Position numbers and translations under genes: made by a program
Assembly (NCBI GenBank): GCA_046160825.1
Contig: JBJXHC010000029.1
Span: forward strand, 1 to 41,692
Length of the DNA: 41,692 bases
Reading direction: 5' to 3'
From: JBJXHC01 sp046160825
GTDB lineage: Bacteria; Bacteroidota; Ignavibacteria; UBA10030; UBA6906
The notes under the pieces: model-generated
Told to the model about the DNA's origin: nothing
The model's database searches: none
What the model saw: only the letters and a program-made list of their open reading frames with translations
In this document: positions 23,736 through 33,309 of the stretch, in pieces
How the letters are laid out: the number at the start of each line of letters is the position of its first letter
Numbering within the stretch: the first letter of the stretch is position 1

Positions 23736-26700
23736 CTACTTCATTTCGATACGGAGAGCCCTAACCTCAAGCTGCCAGTGTATAACAGCTGCGCTTTCCC
23801 ACGGCACTCCTGGCGGAAGACCGTTCAATGCTCTGCTCGCGAAGTGCCAATCAGACTCCTGATACTGCACGACATATTCACGTTTCGGTGGTGCAACCCC
23901 GAGGGCTATCAAGGTAACGAATTCTTTTATCGGGACGTTAGTCCTCGGAATGACGTGGGCATCGGTCGCTGTATGCTGGTTTCGCCCACCTTTGACAGTG
24001 AGACCCTTGATCGGGTTCCCGGGCCTGGCTGAGGCACTGGGGGATTTCCAGTCATCGTCGGCCATGGTGCCACCACCGATGAATGGTACGGTGAAGTTGG
24101 TGGCACTGGCACTCGGGTGGTTGCGTCCCCCCTTTACCGAGATCCCCTTAATCGGGTTTCCCGGCATTGCAGAGGCACTGGGGGATTTCCAGTCATCGTC
24201 GGCCATGGTGCCACCACCGATGAATGGAACGGTGAAGTTGGTGGCACTGGCACTCGGGTGGTTGCGTCCCCCCTTGATGGAGATCCCCTTAATCGGGTTT
24301 CCCGGCATTGCGGAGGCGCTTGGAGATCTCCAGTCATCTTCCCACATTGGACCGCCTCCTTCCAGCGATATTGTCTGGCGCGGACCTCTGGCGGAGCCTT
24401 TGGGTTTTGGGTTTTTGCCTCCCTTTATGGTAAGCCCTCCGATCGGGTTTCCCGGCGAAAAAGCGGGGCCAATATCGCCACGCCAGGGATCATTGCAACC
24501 CTGACAACGCGTCTTTCCCTGCATCGCATAGAAAACCGGGTCGTTCGCGGTGCCGACGGCGTCGAGCTGGATGTCGCGGAACGAGATGCCGATTTCGTCG
24601 ATGATAACCTCGCGTATGTTCTTATCAGCGGAACTTACCGCTGCATCCTCTGCGTAGGGATCGGTAGTCCATCTTCTATCTCTCGAAGTGTTCATCGGGT
24701 TGCTGCCCGCATACGAGTAACCGTTGCGAAGGTCGGGCGGGCTTCCCATCAACGACGAGGGATCCTGTTGCATGTACCGTCCAATCTGAGGGTTATATAC
24801 CCGTGCGCCAGATTGATAAAGTGCGCTCTCCCCATCAAAGCTCTGCCCCCCATAAAGCGGATTCACATTATGGGCCGAAGCCGGAATTGGTGTGTATGCG
24901 CTGTCGAAGATCGAAGGATTGCCGAAGGCATCATATTCGTATAGTTCAACCGCACGCGCAGAGTCGTCGGTGAGGGCTACCAGGGAGCCGAGACTGTTAT
25001 AGTGATAGTAATATGGCTGTGGCGGTAAGCCAGTCCCCGGATCAATCATTGCCACCTCTGGTGCATCATTGCCGACAATGAAGGTCGCCGTCACCAAATC
25101 GGCCGCATCACGGTGTTCGACAACATCACCGCCATTGTAGAGATACTTTGTTATTGTTCCGTTGACATCCTTCTGAATGCGTCTTCCGAAGGCGTCGTAC
25201 GTGTAGGCAGCGGTGGTTGCAACATCGAATACTCCGGTGAGCCGGTCCATGTGGTCGTAGGTGAACGCTCTCATTCCATCGGAGGTCATGTTGCCATTGG
25301 CGTCGTAGGTGGGAGAGAGTGGTACTGTGCCGCTGATACTGGTATATGCGTTGATCGTGTTAGCCGTGTATGTTGTCGGCAGACCATCTTTTGTGACGTT
25401 AGTCCTGTTACCGACCGGATCAAACGTGAATTGTGTCTGGGTGAGAGGCGCAGGAATATGTCCACCCGAAAGAGTTCCTTCATTGTATCCTGTGAGTCGG
25501 GTTGTTGGATCGTACTGATACTCTTCGGAGTTGGTCGGCCTGTGCGTCTTCTCCACCGTTGTCCGGAATCCACGGTTGTCATGGGTATAATTGAATCCCG
25601 CGAGTTGAACCGATCCTCTATCATGTGAGACACTTGTTGCCCAACTATTGTCGTTGTAGGAATATGATGTCGAGGTTCCATTGCCGTTGGTCTGTCCGAT
25701 GAAGCGGGATGCCGCGTCGTATGCGTTTGTTACTATCGGGATGGCTCCTGTTGCAACGGTAACGGGTTGAAGCCGCATATCGTGTGTTTGTGTCACTGCC
25801 GTTCCGCCGGGGTAGGTCGTCGTTACCGTCCTGCCCGGGATGTTGTACGAGCGAGACGTTGACTTGCCGTTGAGTACTTCACTCAACTTGCGACCGGCTG
25901 CATCATAACTCAACGTGATTGCGGCAGCGGAGTTGTTTGCCGTGATCATTCGTCCGGCATTGTCATACGTGAAGTCGTCGCTCCCGCCGCCCGGGTACCC
26001 TCTGCTAATGAGCTGGTCCATCGCATCATAGGCATAGGTAATCAGGTTCGCATTTTGGTCCAGCGTGCTGAGACGGTTCCCCGCAAGATCATATGTATAC
26101 TGCATTGAACTTCCATTCGCATACGTGATGGCTGAGAGTCTGTCCATAATATCGTACGCCAGGGCGGTGTTGTTTCCTCTTGCATCGAGAATGGATACGG
26201 GATTGCCAACGGGATCAAATCCCATGGTTGTCGTAAGCCCACCGGGGAAGGTTTCGGTGATGCAACGGTTCAACGGATCGTAGGTGCGTACCGTTGTATT
26301 ACCCGCGCCGTCGGTTGTAGACGTATTGTTGGAGTTGTTATCATAAGCGTACAAGGTGCTTTGACCAAGCGGCGCAGTCATTGCCGTCAACCGGTTCAAC
26401 GGGTTGTACAGGTATTGCGTCGTGTTGCCGTTGGCGTCGGTTTGAGACAAGCGATTGGAGTTTGCGTCGTATGTGTACGATTGAACCAGACCGATGGCAT
26501 CGGACATTGAGACCACCCGATCGGATGCGTCATGCACATACGAGAGGAGATTTCCGAATGGAAGAGACAGCGAAGTCCGGTTTCCGACAGCGTCATACGT
26601 GCATGTGGTGGTTTCGAACATGGGATTGGTCGAACTCACTATCCTATCGTCAGCATCGTATGTAAACGATGAGGTCAGTCCGTTGGGGTCGGTGAGGGAA

Positions 26701-28877
26701 AGCAGATTCCCCGCCGGGTCGTACGAGAACGTCGTTGGGTGGAGCAGTGGGTCAATCACCGACGTCACTCTGTCGAGAATGTCATGAATGTATGCCGTTG
26801 TGTGGCCGTTCGGGTCCGTCCGTGAAAGCATGTTGCTATTTTGATCGTAGACAAAACTCTCGATTCCAATTGGGTAGACGACCTGTGTGAGCCGGTCTAG
26901 TGCGTCGAAGGTATTCGTGGTGGCGTGGGTGTTGGCATCAACGACGGTGACCGGATTATTATTCGGGTCGTACGTGACCATTGTTTGGTTTCCAAGTGCA
27001 TCAGTAACGCGAATCCTCCTGCTCAGTGGATCGTACAGGTACGCCGTCATGTTCCCGTTGAAGTCACTTGCAGTAATCATGTTACCGGCATTATCGTACG
27101 CGAAGTTGCTTGAATGCCCCATGGCATTGGTGATACTGACCAATTGGTTCTTTGAGTCGTACGCATACAGCGTAAGATTGCCGTTGAAGTCCGTGCTCTG
27201 GGTTGGCAGGCCCTTTGCATTTGACGTAAGTAGCCGTGATCCCGCAGGAACAGTGACAGCGTAAACCCTATCGCGACCGTTATACGAATATGTGATGGAA
27301 TGACCGTTCGGATCCGTCACCGATATCAGGTTATCGTTCGCATCGTAGCTGAAGGTTGTTGTTGCCGGAAGCGGATCGGTTGTGCTGGTCAAACGGTCGA
27401 GCAGATCGTAAGAGTATGTCGTCGTGTGGCCGTTCGGATCAGTCCACGAGGTGAGGTTCCCGCTGTTGTCATAGCTGAAACTCTGGGATCCGATCGGGTA
27501 TGTCGCGGTCAACAGGTTGCCCTGTGCGTCATAGGTGAAACTGCTGGTGTTGCCATTGCCGTTTGTTGCTGTCAGAACATTGCCAAGGGCGTCATACGTG
27601 AACGTCTGCGTGACCCCAAGCGGTTGAGAAGTTGAAAGGAGGTTCGCTTCAGCATCGTACGCAAAGCTCGTGGTATTGCCGCGCTTGTCGGTGCATGAGA
27701 CGACCCGGTTGAATGTGGGTTCGTATGACCATGAAGCCACCTGTGCCAGAGCATCAGTTTCCGTCAAACAATTTCCACGACTGTCATACGTGAAGAACGT
27801 CGAGTGTCCGTTCCCATTGATGATGCGAGTGATATTATTGTCCGAGTCGTACTCATACTGGATGTCGTTCCCGCAGCAGTTTCCTTGAAAATGGATCAGC
27901 CGATCAAGGGGATCAAACGTATAGACCGACGATTGAACGAGGCCATTGACCAGCTCGTTGACGGTAGTTGTGTGCAGCGCGGGATCATACACAAACGAGA
28001 TATTGGTCGGTGGTGTATCGGGTGTCGGGGGAGATGAAACTTCCGACACTGCGCCGCTACTCGTGTAAGCAACGGTAACCACATTGGAACGGGAGTCCGT
28101 GTACTGCACAAGCCGGCTTCTGGCATCGTACAAATAATGTTCTTCGTTTCCCGCCTGGTCCCTGAAGCGAATCATATTGCCCCGCGCATCATACTGGTAT
28201 TCCATTATTCGTGGGGGTGAGGCGAGGGAATCCAGGATGGAAACAAGACGCCCGGCGCTCCACACAAACCGGAAGGGGCGTCCGCTCGGCGATGTCACAA
28301 GCGAGGGTTGGTTTGACACAAATTGCGAGAAGGTGATTGTGTTGCCGTTCGGGTCTTCCATGCTCGTCACTTTTTTGTGGGCGCCGTCGTCAAAGAGAAC
28401 TCTATGGCCAAACTTTGATCGCAGCAAGTATTTTCCGGGCGCGTACTCGGAGAGTTCGCTAAATACTCCCGTCGGCGGAGTATAGACACTTCCACTGACC
28501 GCGAATGAGTCCTTCCTTCCATCCTCCCCGCGTATGATGATATAACCGGGTACGACTTCATACATCATGTTGAAACTCGACGTCCATCCTCTCCCCATTC
28601 CCCAGTCGTTCTTTGACAAGCCGCTGTTGTAGGAGAATGTGATGTCGATGTCCATCCCTCGATCAGGAACTCCCACATCCTGCCTCTGATGGAGCAGGTT
28701 CCCCGTAAAGCTGTTTACCTGCATGCCGCCGGGACCGGGGATGTTGGGCTTGGTGATGTTAGAGACACGGTGAACTTCAAAGTTACTAACCAGCCAAGTC
28801 TTTGTTTTTCCATCAGCATTGGTCAGTTGAGCGAAATAAGCGAGAGCCACAAGGGTGATGAGGAGGAGAGGTTTCAT
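23736..28877 (-). CDS. Secreted RHS/YD-repeat protein with repetitive C-terminal tip
   Basis: 1713 residues; signal peptide to ~residue 21. A DUF6531-like N-terminal domain (VNSFTGNLLHQRQDVGVPD) leads into ~1300 residues of YD repeats (for example FTYDAQGNLLTATY, YTYDLAGNRLSTLD), which build the hollow RHS shell, and an RHS core-like segment (YNPQIGRYMQQDPSSLMG). The core end normally reads NPxNxxDPxG and self-cleaves; here it is NPMNTSRDRRW, so that site is missing. The tip (~330 residues) contains a 47-residue Gly-rich repeat (PGNPIKGISVKGGRN, FIGGGTMADDDWKSPSAS), three full copies and one partial, then ~50 unique residues. I recognise no toxin domain. There is no T9SS tail, but the next gene encodes one. 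RHS proteins often deliver toxins or mediate contact; a wall-associated role is equally possible. Confidence 0.85.
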   Translation of the reverse strand: MKPLLLITLVALAYFAQLTNADGKTKTWLVSNFEVHRVSNITKPNIPGPGGMQVNSFTGNLLHQRQDVGVPDRGMDIDITFSYNSGLSKNDWGMGRGWTSSFNMMYEVVPGYIIIRGEDGRKDSFAVSGSVYTPPTGVFSELSEYAPGKYLLRSKFGHRVLFDDGAHKKVTSMEDPNGNTITFSQFVSNQPSLVTSPSGRPFRFVWSAGRLVSILDSLASPPRIMEYQYDARGNMIRFRDQAGNEEHYLYDARSRLVQYTDSRSNVVTVAYTSSGAVSEVSSPPTPDTPPTNISFVYDPALHTTTVNELVNGLVQSSVYTFDPLDRLIHFQGNCCGNDIQYEYDSDNNITRIINGNGHSTFFTYDSRGNCLTETDALAQVASWSYEPTFNRVVSCTDKRGNTTSFAYDAEANLLSTSQPLGVTQTFTYDALGNVLTATNGNGNTSSFTYDAQGNLLTATYPIGSQSFSYDNSGNLTSWTDPNGHTTTYSYDLLDRLTSTTDPLPATTTFSYDANDNLISVTDPNGHSITYSYNGRDRVYAVTVPAGSRLLTSNAKGLPTQSTDFNGNLTLYAYDSKNQLVSITNAMGHSSNFAYDNAGNMITASDFNGNMTAYLYDPLSRRIRVTDALGNQTMVTYDPNNNPVTVVDANTHATTNTFDALDRLTQVVYPIGIESFVYDQNSNMLSRTDPNGHTTAYIHDILDRVTSVIDPLLHPTTFSYDPAGNLLSLTDPNGLTSSFTYDADDRIVSSTNPMFETTTCTYDAVGNRTSLSLPFGNLLSYVHDASDRVVSMSDAIGLVQSYTYDANSNRLSQTDANGNTTQYLYNPLNRLTAMTAPLGQSTLYAYDNNSNNTSTTDGAGNTTVRTYDPLNRCITETFPGGLTTTMGFDPVGNPVSILDARGNNTALAYDIMDRLSAITYANGSSMQYTYDLAGNRLSTLDQNANLITYAYDAMDQLISRGYPGGGSDDFTYDNAGRMITANNSAAAITLSYDAAGRKLSEVLNGKSTSRSYNIPGRTVTTTYPGGTAVTQTHDMRLQPVTVATGAIPIVTNAYDAASRFIGQTNGNGTSTSYSYNDNSWATSVSHDRGSVQLAGFNYTHDNRGFRTTVEKTHRPTNSEEYQYDPTTRLTGYNEGTLSGGHIPAPLTQTQFTFDPVGNRTNVTKDGLPTTYTANTINAYTSISGTVPLSPTYDANGNMTSDGMRAFTYDHMDRLTGVFDVATTAAYTYDAFGRRIQKDVNGTITKYLYNGGDVVEHRDAADLVTATFIVGNDAPEVAMIDPGTGLPPQPYYYHYNSLGSLVALTDDSARAVELYEYDAFGNPSIFDSAYTPIPASAHNVNPLYGGQSFDGESALYQSGARVYNPQIGRYMQQDPSSLMGSPPDLRNGYSYAGSNPMNTSRDRRWTTDPYAEDAAVSSADKNIREVIIDEIGISFRDIQLDAVGTANDPVFYAMQGKTRCQGCNDPWRGDIGPAFSPGNPIGGLTIKGGKNPKPKGSARGPRQTISLEGGGPMWEDDWRSPSASAMPGNPIKGISIKGGRNHPSASATNFTVPFIGGGTMADDDWKSPSASAMPGNPIKGISVKGGRNHPSASATNFTVPFIGGGTMADDDWKSPSASARPGNPIKGLTVKGGRNQHTATDAHVIPRTNVPIKEFVTLIALGVAPPKREYVVQYQESDWHFASRALNGLPPGVPWESAAVIHWQLEVRALRIEMK
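23960..24463. repeat. 141-bp tandem repeat inside the RHS gene tip
   Basis: Unit anchors (TCGGGTT) lie at 24011, 24152, 24293 and 24443, giving periods of 141, 141 and 150 bp (47, 47 and 50 codons). Stretches of about 100 bp are almost identical between the units at 24011 and 24152. The unit nearest the RHS core (around 24330-24463) is the most diverged. The pattern indicates recent in-frame amplification. Confidence 0.9.
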
Positions 28878-28990
28878 CGTGAGAATCCGTTATTTGTTGG
28901 AAATGGTATTGGCGAGCGTGAGTAATCCTACATGCCATCTGAAATGGAAAGCTCTCTTCATGTGCAGGCTGGTGTCACGGTAAGTTACTA

Positions 28991-29272
28991 TTATCGTACA
29001 GTCAGTTTTTTAATGTCGAGGTATTGTTGTGTTGACCCGTCGGCAGAAATCCGGCAGAAGTATGTTCCGGCCGCAAGTCCGATGGTATCAAGACCGATAT
29101 TGTGAGTCCCCGAATCAAAATCCACCGCATCCGTGATCCTCCGGATTTCTGTGCCATTCCCGTCAACCATGATGATCGTGACGGAACACCGTTCCGGTAA
29201 TTCGAACTCGAGCCCTTTGGGATCGAACGGGTCGGGAAACACTATTCTTGCTTGGAGCGAGGTTTGGTTCAT
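28991..29272 (-). CDS. Mini ORF resembling only a T9SS sorting domain
   Basis: 93 residues. The whole sequence aligns in pattern with a type A sorting domain: VFPDPFDPKGLEFELPERCS stands in for FPNPFNPsT.I.y.LPe.., followed by SVTIIMVDGNGTEIRRI, GLAAGTYFCRI and a KKLTVR end. There is no signal peptide, no passenger domain and no clear ribosome site. It lies between the response regulator and the RHS gene on the same strand. It may be the remaining 3' end of a deleted T9SS gene, or a translated relic. The N-to-D changes in the signature suggest relaxed constraint. Confidence 0.5.
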   Translation of the reverse strand: MNQTSLQARIVFPDPFDPKGLEFELPERCSVTIIMVDGNGTEIRRITDAVDFDSGTHNIGLDTIGLAAGTYFCRISADGSTQQYLDIKKLTVR

Positions 29273-29319
29273 CCACTCACAATAGAAGAAAAGCGGGTGG
29301 AGTGTGCAATCGGGAGATC

Positions 29320-29341
29320 CCTGAAAACAGTTCAGGTTTTT
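29320..29341. terminator. Hairpin after the response regulator gene
   Basis: CCTGAA (29320-29325) pairs with TTCAGG (29331-29336), loop AACAG, followed on the + strand by five T residues (29337-29341). It lies ~20 bp beyond the minus-strand stop at 29358, but the T-run is on the + strand, so its direction does not fit the upstream gene well. Confidence 0.35.
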
Positions 29342-29357
29342 CGGAAGGGAAAGGGGG

Positions 29358-30005
29358 TTATTCCAGGGGGGTCAGGCCTTCGCGGACAGCATATTTTGTC
29401 AGTTCAGCAACATTATGAATATTGAGCCGGTTCATAAGGGTTTGTCTGTAGGTTTCAATGGTCTTGACACTCAACATGAGCGCGGCCGCAATTTCTTTCA
29501 TGGATTTTCCCTCAGCGATCAGCTGGAGAACTTCCCGCTCGCGCCCCGTGAGCTTTGGAGCAGCAGAAACCTGGTCCGTCAGACGGTCAATATAATCTCC
29601 AACGACAGTACCTGCGATTTCCGGGCTGATATAAAACTTTCCCGAGAGAACGCTTTTCACTGCAAGTCCGAGTTCATCGACCGCAGAATCTTTCAGGAGG
29701 TATGCAGACGCGCCCGCTTTCAACATCTCCGACACAATATCCTTGCTGGCATGCATTGAGAGTGCGATAACTTTTACGGAAGGAAACTCGCGGAGAATCT
29801 GCCTGGTCGCCTCGATGCCGTTCATCCCAGGCATGGTAATATCTATCACGACAACCTCGGGTCGATGCACGCGCACAAGTTCGATGGCTGCGATTCCGGA
29901 ACCCGCCATTGCCACAACTTCCATCCCCATTTCATGTTCAATGATACTTCTCAATCCTTCCCGGACGATCGTGTGATCATCCGCGAGGAGAATGCGAATC
30001 GACAT
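29358..30005 (-). CDS. LuxR/NarL-type response regulator
   Basis: 215 residues. Receiver domain 1-120 with the acidic pair D9/D10 (LLADDH), phospho-acceptor D55 (VVVIDITMPGMNG) and K105 (YLLKDS). A LuxR-type helix-turn-helix fills residues ~148-210 (LTGREREVLQLIAEGKSMKE, then SVKTIETYRQTLMNRLNI). Its start lies inside the last codons of the sensor kinase gene (29-bp overlap), so the two form a coupled two-component system. Targets are unknown; the genes next downstream are the sorting-domain mini ORF, the RHS gene and the module-only gene. Confidence 0.93.
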   Translation of the reverse strand: MSIRILLADDHTIVREGLRSIIEHEMGMEVVAMAGSGIAAIELVRVHRPEVVVIDITMPGMNGIEATRQILREFPSVKVIALSMHASKDIVSEMLKAGASAYLLKDSAVDELGLAVKSVLSGKFYISPEIAGTVVGDYIDRLTDQVSAAPKLTGREREVLQLIAEGKSMKEIAAALMLSVKTIETYRQTLMNRLNIHNVAELTKYAVREGLTPLE

Positions 30006-33000
30006 GGTTTTTCTCCGTTACTGCTGTGGTCAGTGTTTCATGCCTCAAAGGAACGACAAGGGTGAAGGTTGTTCCTTCGCTAGGCGGTGAACACACATCA
30101 ATTGTTCCACCAAAAAACTCAAACCGTTCCCGAATATTAAACAAGCCGAATCCTGTTGACGACTTCGTCGATTCGTCAATGCCTTTGCCGTTGTCACGAA
30201 TCACCGCCTGTAGTGTAGCGTCAAAGGTTTGCAGGTCTACCTCAACGGACGATGCCCCGGCGTGCTTGACGATGTTGACAAACAGCTCGCGGATCGCGGA
30301 GAAAAGTATGGCACGCACGTCGTCATCCAAGTGCGGTGAATTCCCCTTGTGGACAACGTGTACTGTGATACCCTGCTTGTCAAAGATAAGACCCGCAAGG
30401 GATTGCACTGCGGCTGGAAGCTCAAGAGTATAAAGAACCGGCGGACTCAGTTCGAGCGTTAGTGAGCGTGTCTGATGTATGGCCTCTTCAATGATTTCAC
30501 GGATGTCCTTGAGATCCTCCGGCTTGATCGAAGACCGCTTCTCCAGTAGCCTGATGCGCATTTTCCCCAGAGCAAGGTTCTGACCGATAACATCGTGAAG
30601 GTGTACCGCCATTCGTCTCCGTTCACGTTCCTCCATGACGGAGATTTCAGACGTCAGTTCCCTCAATCGGCGATGCTGGTCGCGGATGCGCGTTTCAGCA
30701 TCTTTTCTCTCCGTGACATCGAACGCAGTACTGAGAAACGCTGAGACATCCTGGAACTGTACCGGTCCCCACGTTAAGTCAATCCAGCGAGCCTCTCCGG
30801 TTTTCTTCACAAGGCGTAGTTCCCGACTGTACTGCGACGAATCCTGCAAGGCAAGTAAACGATCGTAATCGTGGCGGTCATCAGGATGAATGAGCGAGGA
30901 GAACGACATATCCACAAGTTCGTTCAAGTTCCAACCAGTAAGACTCTCCATTCCGTTGTTTGCAAAAAGGATCTTCTGCGCATCATGAATGACAATCGCC
31001 GATCGCGTCAATTGGGCCACGGCCCGAAACTTTGCCTCGCTCCTTTTTAGTTCCTCAGCATATCGTTGCTTGCGAACGAACTGATTTACAGCCATGGAAA
31101 TACTGAGAAGAATCAGCACCAGCCCCGGCCATAGAACGTATGGTCTAAGGAAAAGAGGCTCCAAAACAACAAACGAAACTGTGGCACCGTCAGGATCGAC
31201 GGCTCCTCCTAATCCCTGAGCCTGGATCTGGACGGAATGAGTTCCGGCATGAAGGTCAGTGAGGGTTACGCTTCTGGTGATATCCCACCCTGACCAACCA
31301 GTTGTTTTCGTCCGATAGCGCGTGAGAATCTGATCCGGAGCGAGCTCTCCCCAAAATGCGAACGCATTCCACCGGACGAGAACGCTGTTCCCCTCGACAA
31401 CTGCTTTTTGCGCAATCACGCGGGGCGGAGGAAGGACACGGTGGTTCAGATCGAGAATGGATATTCCTCCTCCCTGGGTTCCAGCATACACCTTGCCTGA
31501 AACCGGCAACACAGGCCAGATAGACGGATGGGGAATTCCTCCTTGTCCGTCACCACGCGTCCAATTGCCGTCACGATAAGAAGCTACGCCCCCGGCAGTC
31601 CCAAGCCAGATGGTACCAGATGAATCCGGACTTATATCCCAGATATGGTTATTCACCAACCCGTCGGCTGTCGAAAAGTAGCGAACGGCGTTGTCACTAT
31701 CGATGTACCCGAGGCCGGTCTCTATTGGTGTGGTTGCGTGTCCAAACCAAACCCGTTGGCTCCGATCAACCGCAAGGGTGAAAACCCGATCATTCTTGAG
31801 TCCTTCCCGGGTAGTAAAGTGCTTCCACATGCCATCCTTCAGATGAAAGAGCCCTTGGAATGTTCCAAACCACTTTTCATCATCCGAAATAGCGGCAAAC
31901 GCGTAAACGCGAGTATTGGGAAGGTCGGGCGTCCTTGCCCAATAGCGGAGATGGCCACCCGCCAACGTGTAAATGGCCGGAGAAAGTGGTGGTTGACGAT
32001 TTTCGTCTTCATCTATCCCGAGGAACCAGAGATTACCGCGCTGGTCTTTTTCTATTCCGTGAAAGCGAACGTGGTCTGTTGGAGTATCTGCCTCTCCACG
32101 CCACCAATTGCTGCCATCCCATCGGAATGCACCAGTAAAGGATGAGCCGCTGGATATCCAGACATTGCCGAGTGAGTCCTCACCAAGTCCGGTCACAACG
32201 AAGAGCGGGGTACCAAGAACATTGGTGATTGTTTTGAGTTCTCCATCGGGTTTCTGAATAACGACACCGTCACTTGTTCCAAACCACACATCACTGTTCC
32301 GTGTCGTGATGATGGCGTTGATGGAGTTCCGTGGATCAGGGGATGGAAATCTGCTGGTGGTCCACCGGGACGGGGCGGCGTTAAAGAGGAAGAGCCCCTG
32401 ATTAGTACCCACCCACAAGTCGCCATTCGCCCGGAATTGAAAGAACGTTATATCGCGTGGTGGAAAACTCACCGTCTCCCATTTCCCGGCTCTCCGGAAC
32501 CGGACATCATCGACGTGGTAGGAAACGATCGCCTCTCCTTCAGGGCCGACATCAAGAATGCGGGCGACTGCAGCCCGTTCACCGGCAACGAGCCGGGGTT
32601 TCAACTCCTCGGACCATTCCCACAACCCCCTCTTTGAGAAGGGATAGGAGATGGAGACAAGACCGGTGCCCTTCGCGTTCTCTGCGGCGGAGCTGATACC
32701 AATCGCGCCTCTCGTGATTCGGAGCTTCAATGCCGCGGTGTTTCCATCGGTGATGAATAGTCCATCGTTCGTGCTCACCCAAACTCTGTCGTGTGAAGTT
32801 GCCCAGACTCCCTGGATGGTATGCATGCGCAACTCTTCAAGGAACGGACCTTTTCCCGTTGGATGGACATCCAGCTTCCCGTTCTTCAGCAGCAACAGTT
32901 CTCCGCCCGCGGCTGCTGCCGTCTGCCGGTCAATGATCATCATTTTTCTGAAACCGCCGGTTGTGCCAATGAAGAGCTGGTTTCCACATTGAATCACCAC

Positions 33001-33309
33001 GCTGTCTTTCACCATGCCGACAATCCGCGCAGGTTCATCGCATGAAAGCCCGGTTTCGCTATTGATGATATTCCACTGAAAGCCATCGAACCATGCAAGA
33101 CCGCTGCTTGTCATAACCCATGGTTGGCTGTCTTTACTGTCAAGGATTTGTATGATCCGGTTTGAGGGAAGTCCCGATTCCGTTGTGAAGTGTGTCCATC
33201 TCCAGGATTCGTTGAAATTATAATTCCCCGAATGAGCAATGGCAGGAAACAATGAGGCGAAGCAGGCGAAGAGAATGAGGCAAGCCGGCAGAGATGTGAA
33301 ACTGATCAT
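29977..33309 (-). CDS. Propeller sensor histidine kinase (Y_Y_Y, PAS, HisKA_3)
   Basis: 1110 residues. After a signal peptide, a periplasmic two-component-regulator propeller runs to ~640 (repeats such as DRVWVSTNDGLFI, DVWFGTSDGVVI, RVFTLAVDRSQRVWFG). A Y_Y_Y-like domain (~650-715: GTHSVQIQAQG) is followed by one membrane segment (~722-744), a PAS domain (~760-880, IHPDDRHDYDRLL) and a HisKA_3 dimerisation/phosphoacceptor domain with H905 (MAVHLHDVIGQNL). The HATPase domain (~985-1095) shows ELFVNIVKHA, DNGKGID and GFGLFNIRERF. It senses an extracytoplasmic signal, perhaps a polymer fragment as in related polysaccharide-responsive sensors, and phosphorylates the overlapping LuxR-type regulator. 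The signal itself is inference. Confidence 0.93.
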   Translation of the reverse strand: MISFTSLPACLILFACFASLFPAIAHSGNYNFNESWRWTHFTTESGLPSNRIIQILDSKDSQPWVMTSSGLAWFDGFQWNIINSETGLSCDEPARIVGMVKDSVVIQCGNQLFIGTTGGFRKMMIIDRQTAAAAGGELLLLKNGKLDVHPTGKGPFLEELRMHTIQGVWATSHDRVWVSTNDGLFITDGNTAALKLRITRGAIGISSAAENAKGTGLVSISYPFSKRGLWEWSEELKPRLVAGERAAVARILDVGPEGEAIVSYHVDDVRFRRAGKWETVSFPPRDITFFQFRANGDLWVGTNQGLFLFNAAPSRWTTSRFPSPDPRNSINAIITTRNSDVWFGTSDGVVIQKPDGELKTITNVLGTPLFVVTGLGEDSLGNVWISSGSSFTGAFRWDGSNWWRGEADTPTDHVRFHGIEKDQRGNLWFLGIDEDENRQPPLSPAIYTLAGGHLRYWARTPDLPNTRVYAFAAISDDEKWFGTFQGLFHLKDGMWKHFTTREGLKNDRVFTLAVDRSQRVWFGHATTPIETGLGYIDSDNAVRYFSTADGLVNNHIWDISPDSSGTIWLGTAGGVASYRDGNWTRGDGQGGIPHPSIWPVLPVSGKVYAGTQGGGISILDLNHRVLPPPRVIAQKAVVEGNSVLVRWNAFAFWGELAPDQILTRYRTKTTGWSGWDITRSVTLTDLHAGTHSVQIQAQGLGGAVDPDGATVSFVVLEPLFLRPYVLWPGLVLILLSISMAVNQFVRKQRYAEELKRSEAKFRAVAQLTRSAIVIHDAQKILFANNGMESLTGWNLNELVDMSFSSLIHPDDRHDYDRLLALQDSSQYSRELRLVKKTGEARWIDLTWGPVQFQDVSAFLSTAFDVTERKDAETRIRDQHRRLRELTSEISVMEERERRRMAVHLHDVIGQNLALGKMRIRLLEKRSSIKPEDLKDIREIIEEAIHQTRSLTLELSPPVLYTLELPAAVQSLAGLIFDKQGITVHVVHKGNSPHLDDDVRAILFSAIRELFVNIVKHAGASSVEVDLQTFDATLQAVIRDNGKGIDESTKSSTGFGLFNIRERFEFFGGTIDVCSPPSEGTTFTLVVPLRHETLTTAVTEKNHVDSHSPRG

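Noticed and set aside
23736..24330. A named toxin domain in the RHS tip
   Set aside because: No HNH, deaminase, ADP-ribosyltransferase or similar motif is visible, and no immunity gene follows.
24500..28700. Repetitive DNA that might look like a CRISPR or satellite array
   Set aside because: The repetition is the in-frame YD-repeat coding of the RHS gene; units vary in length and sequence and there are no constant repeats with unique spacers.
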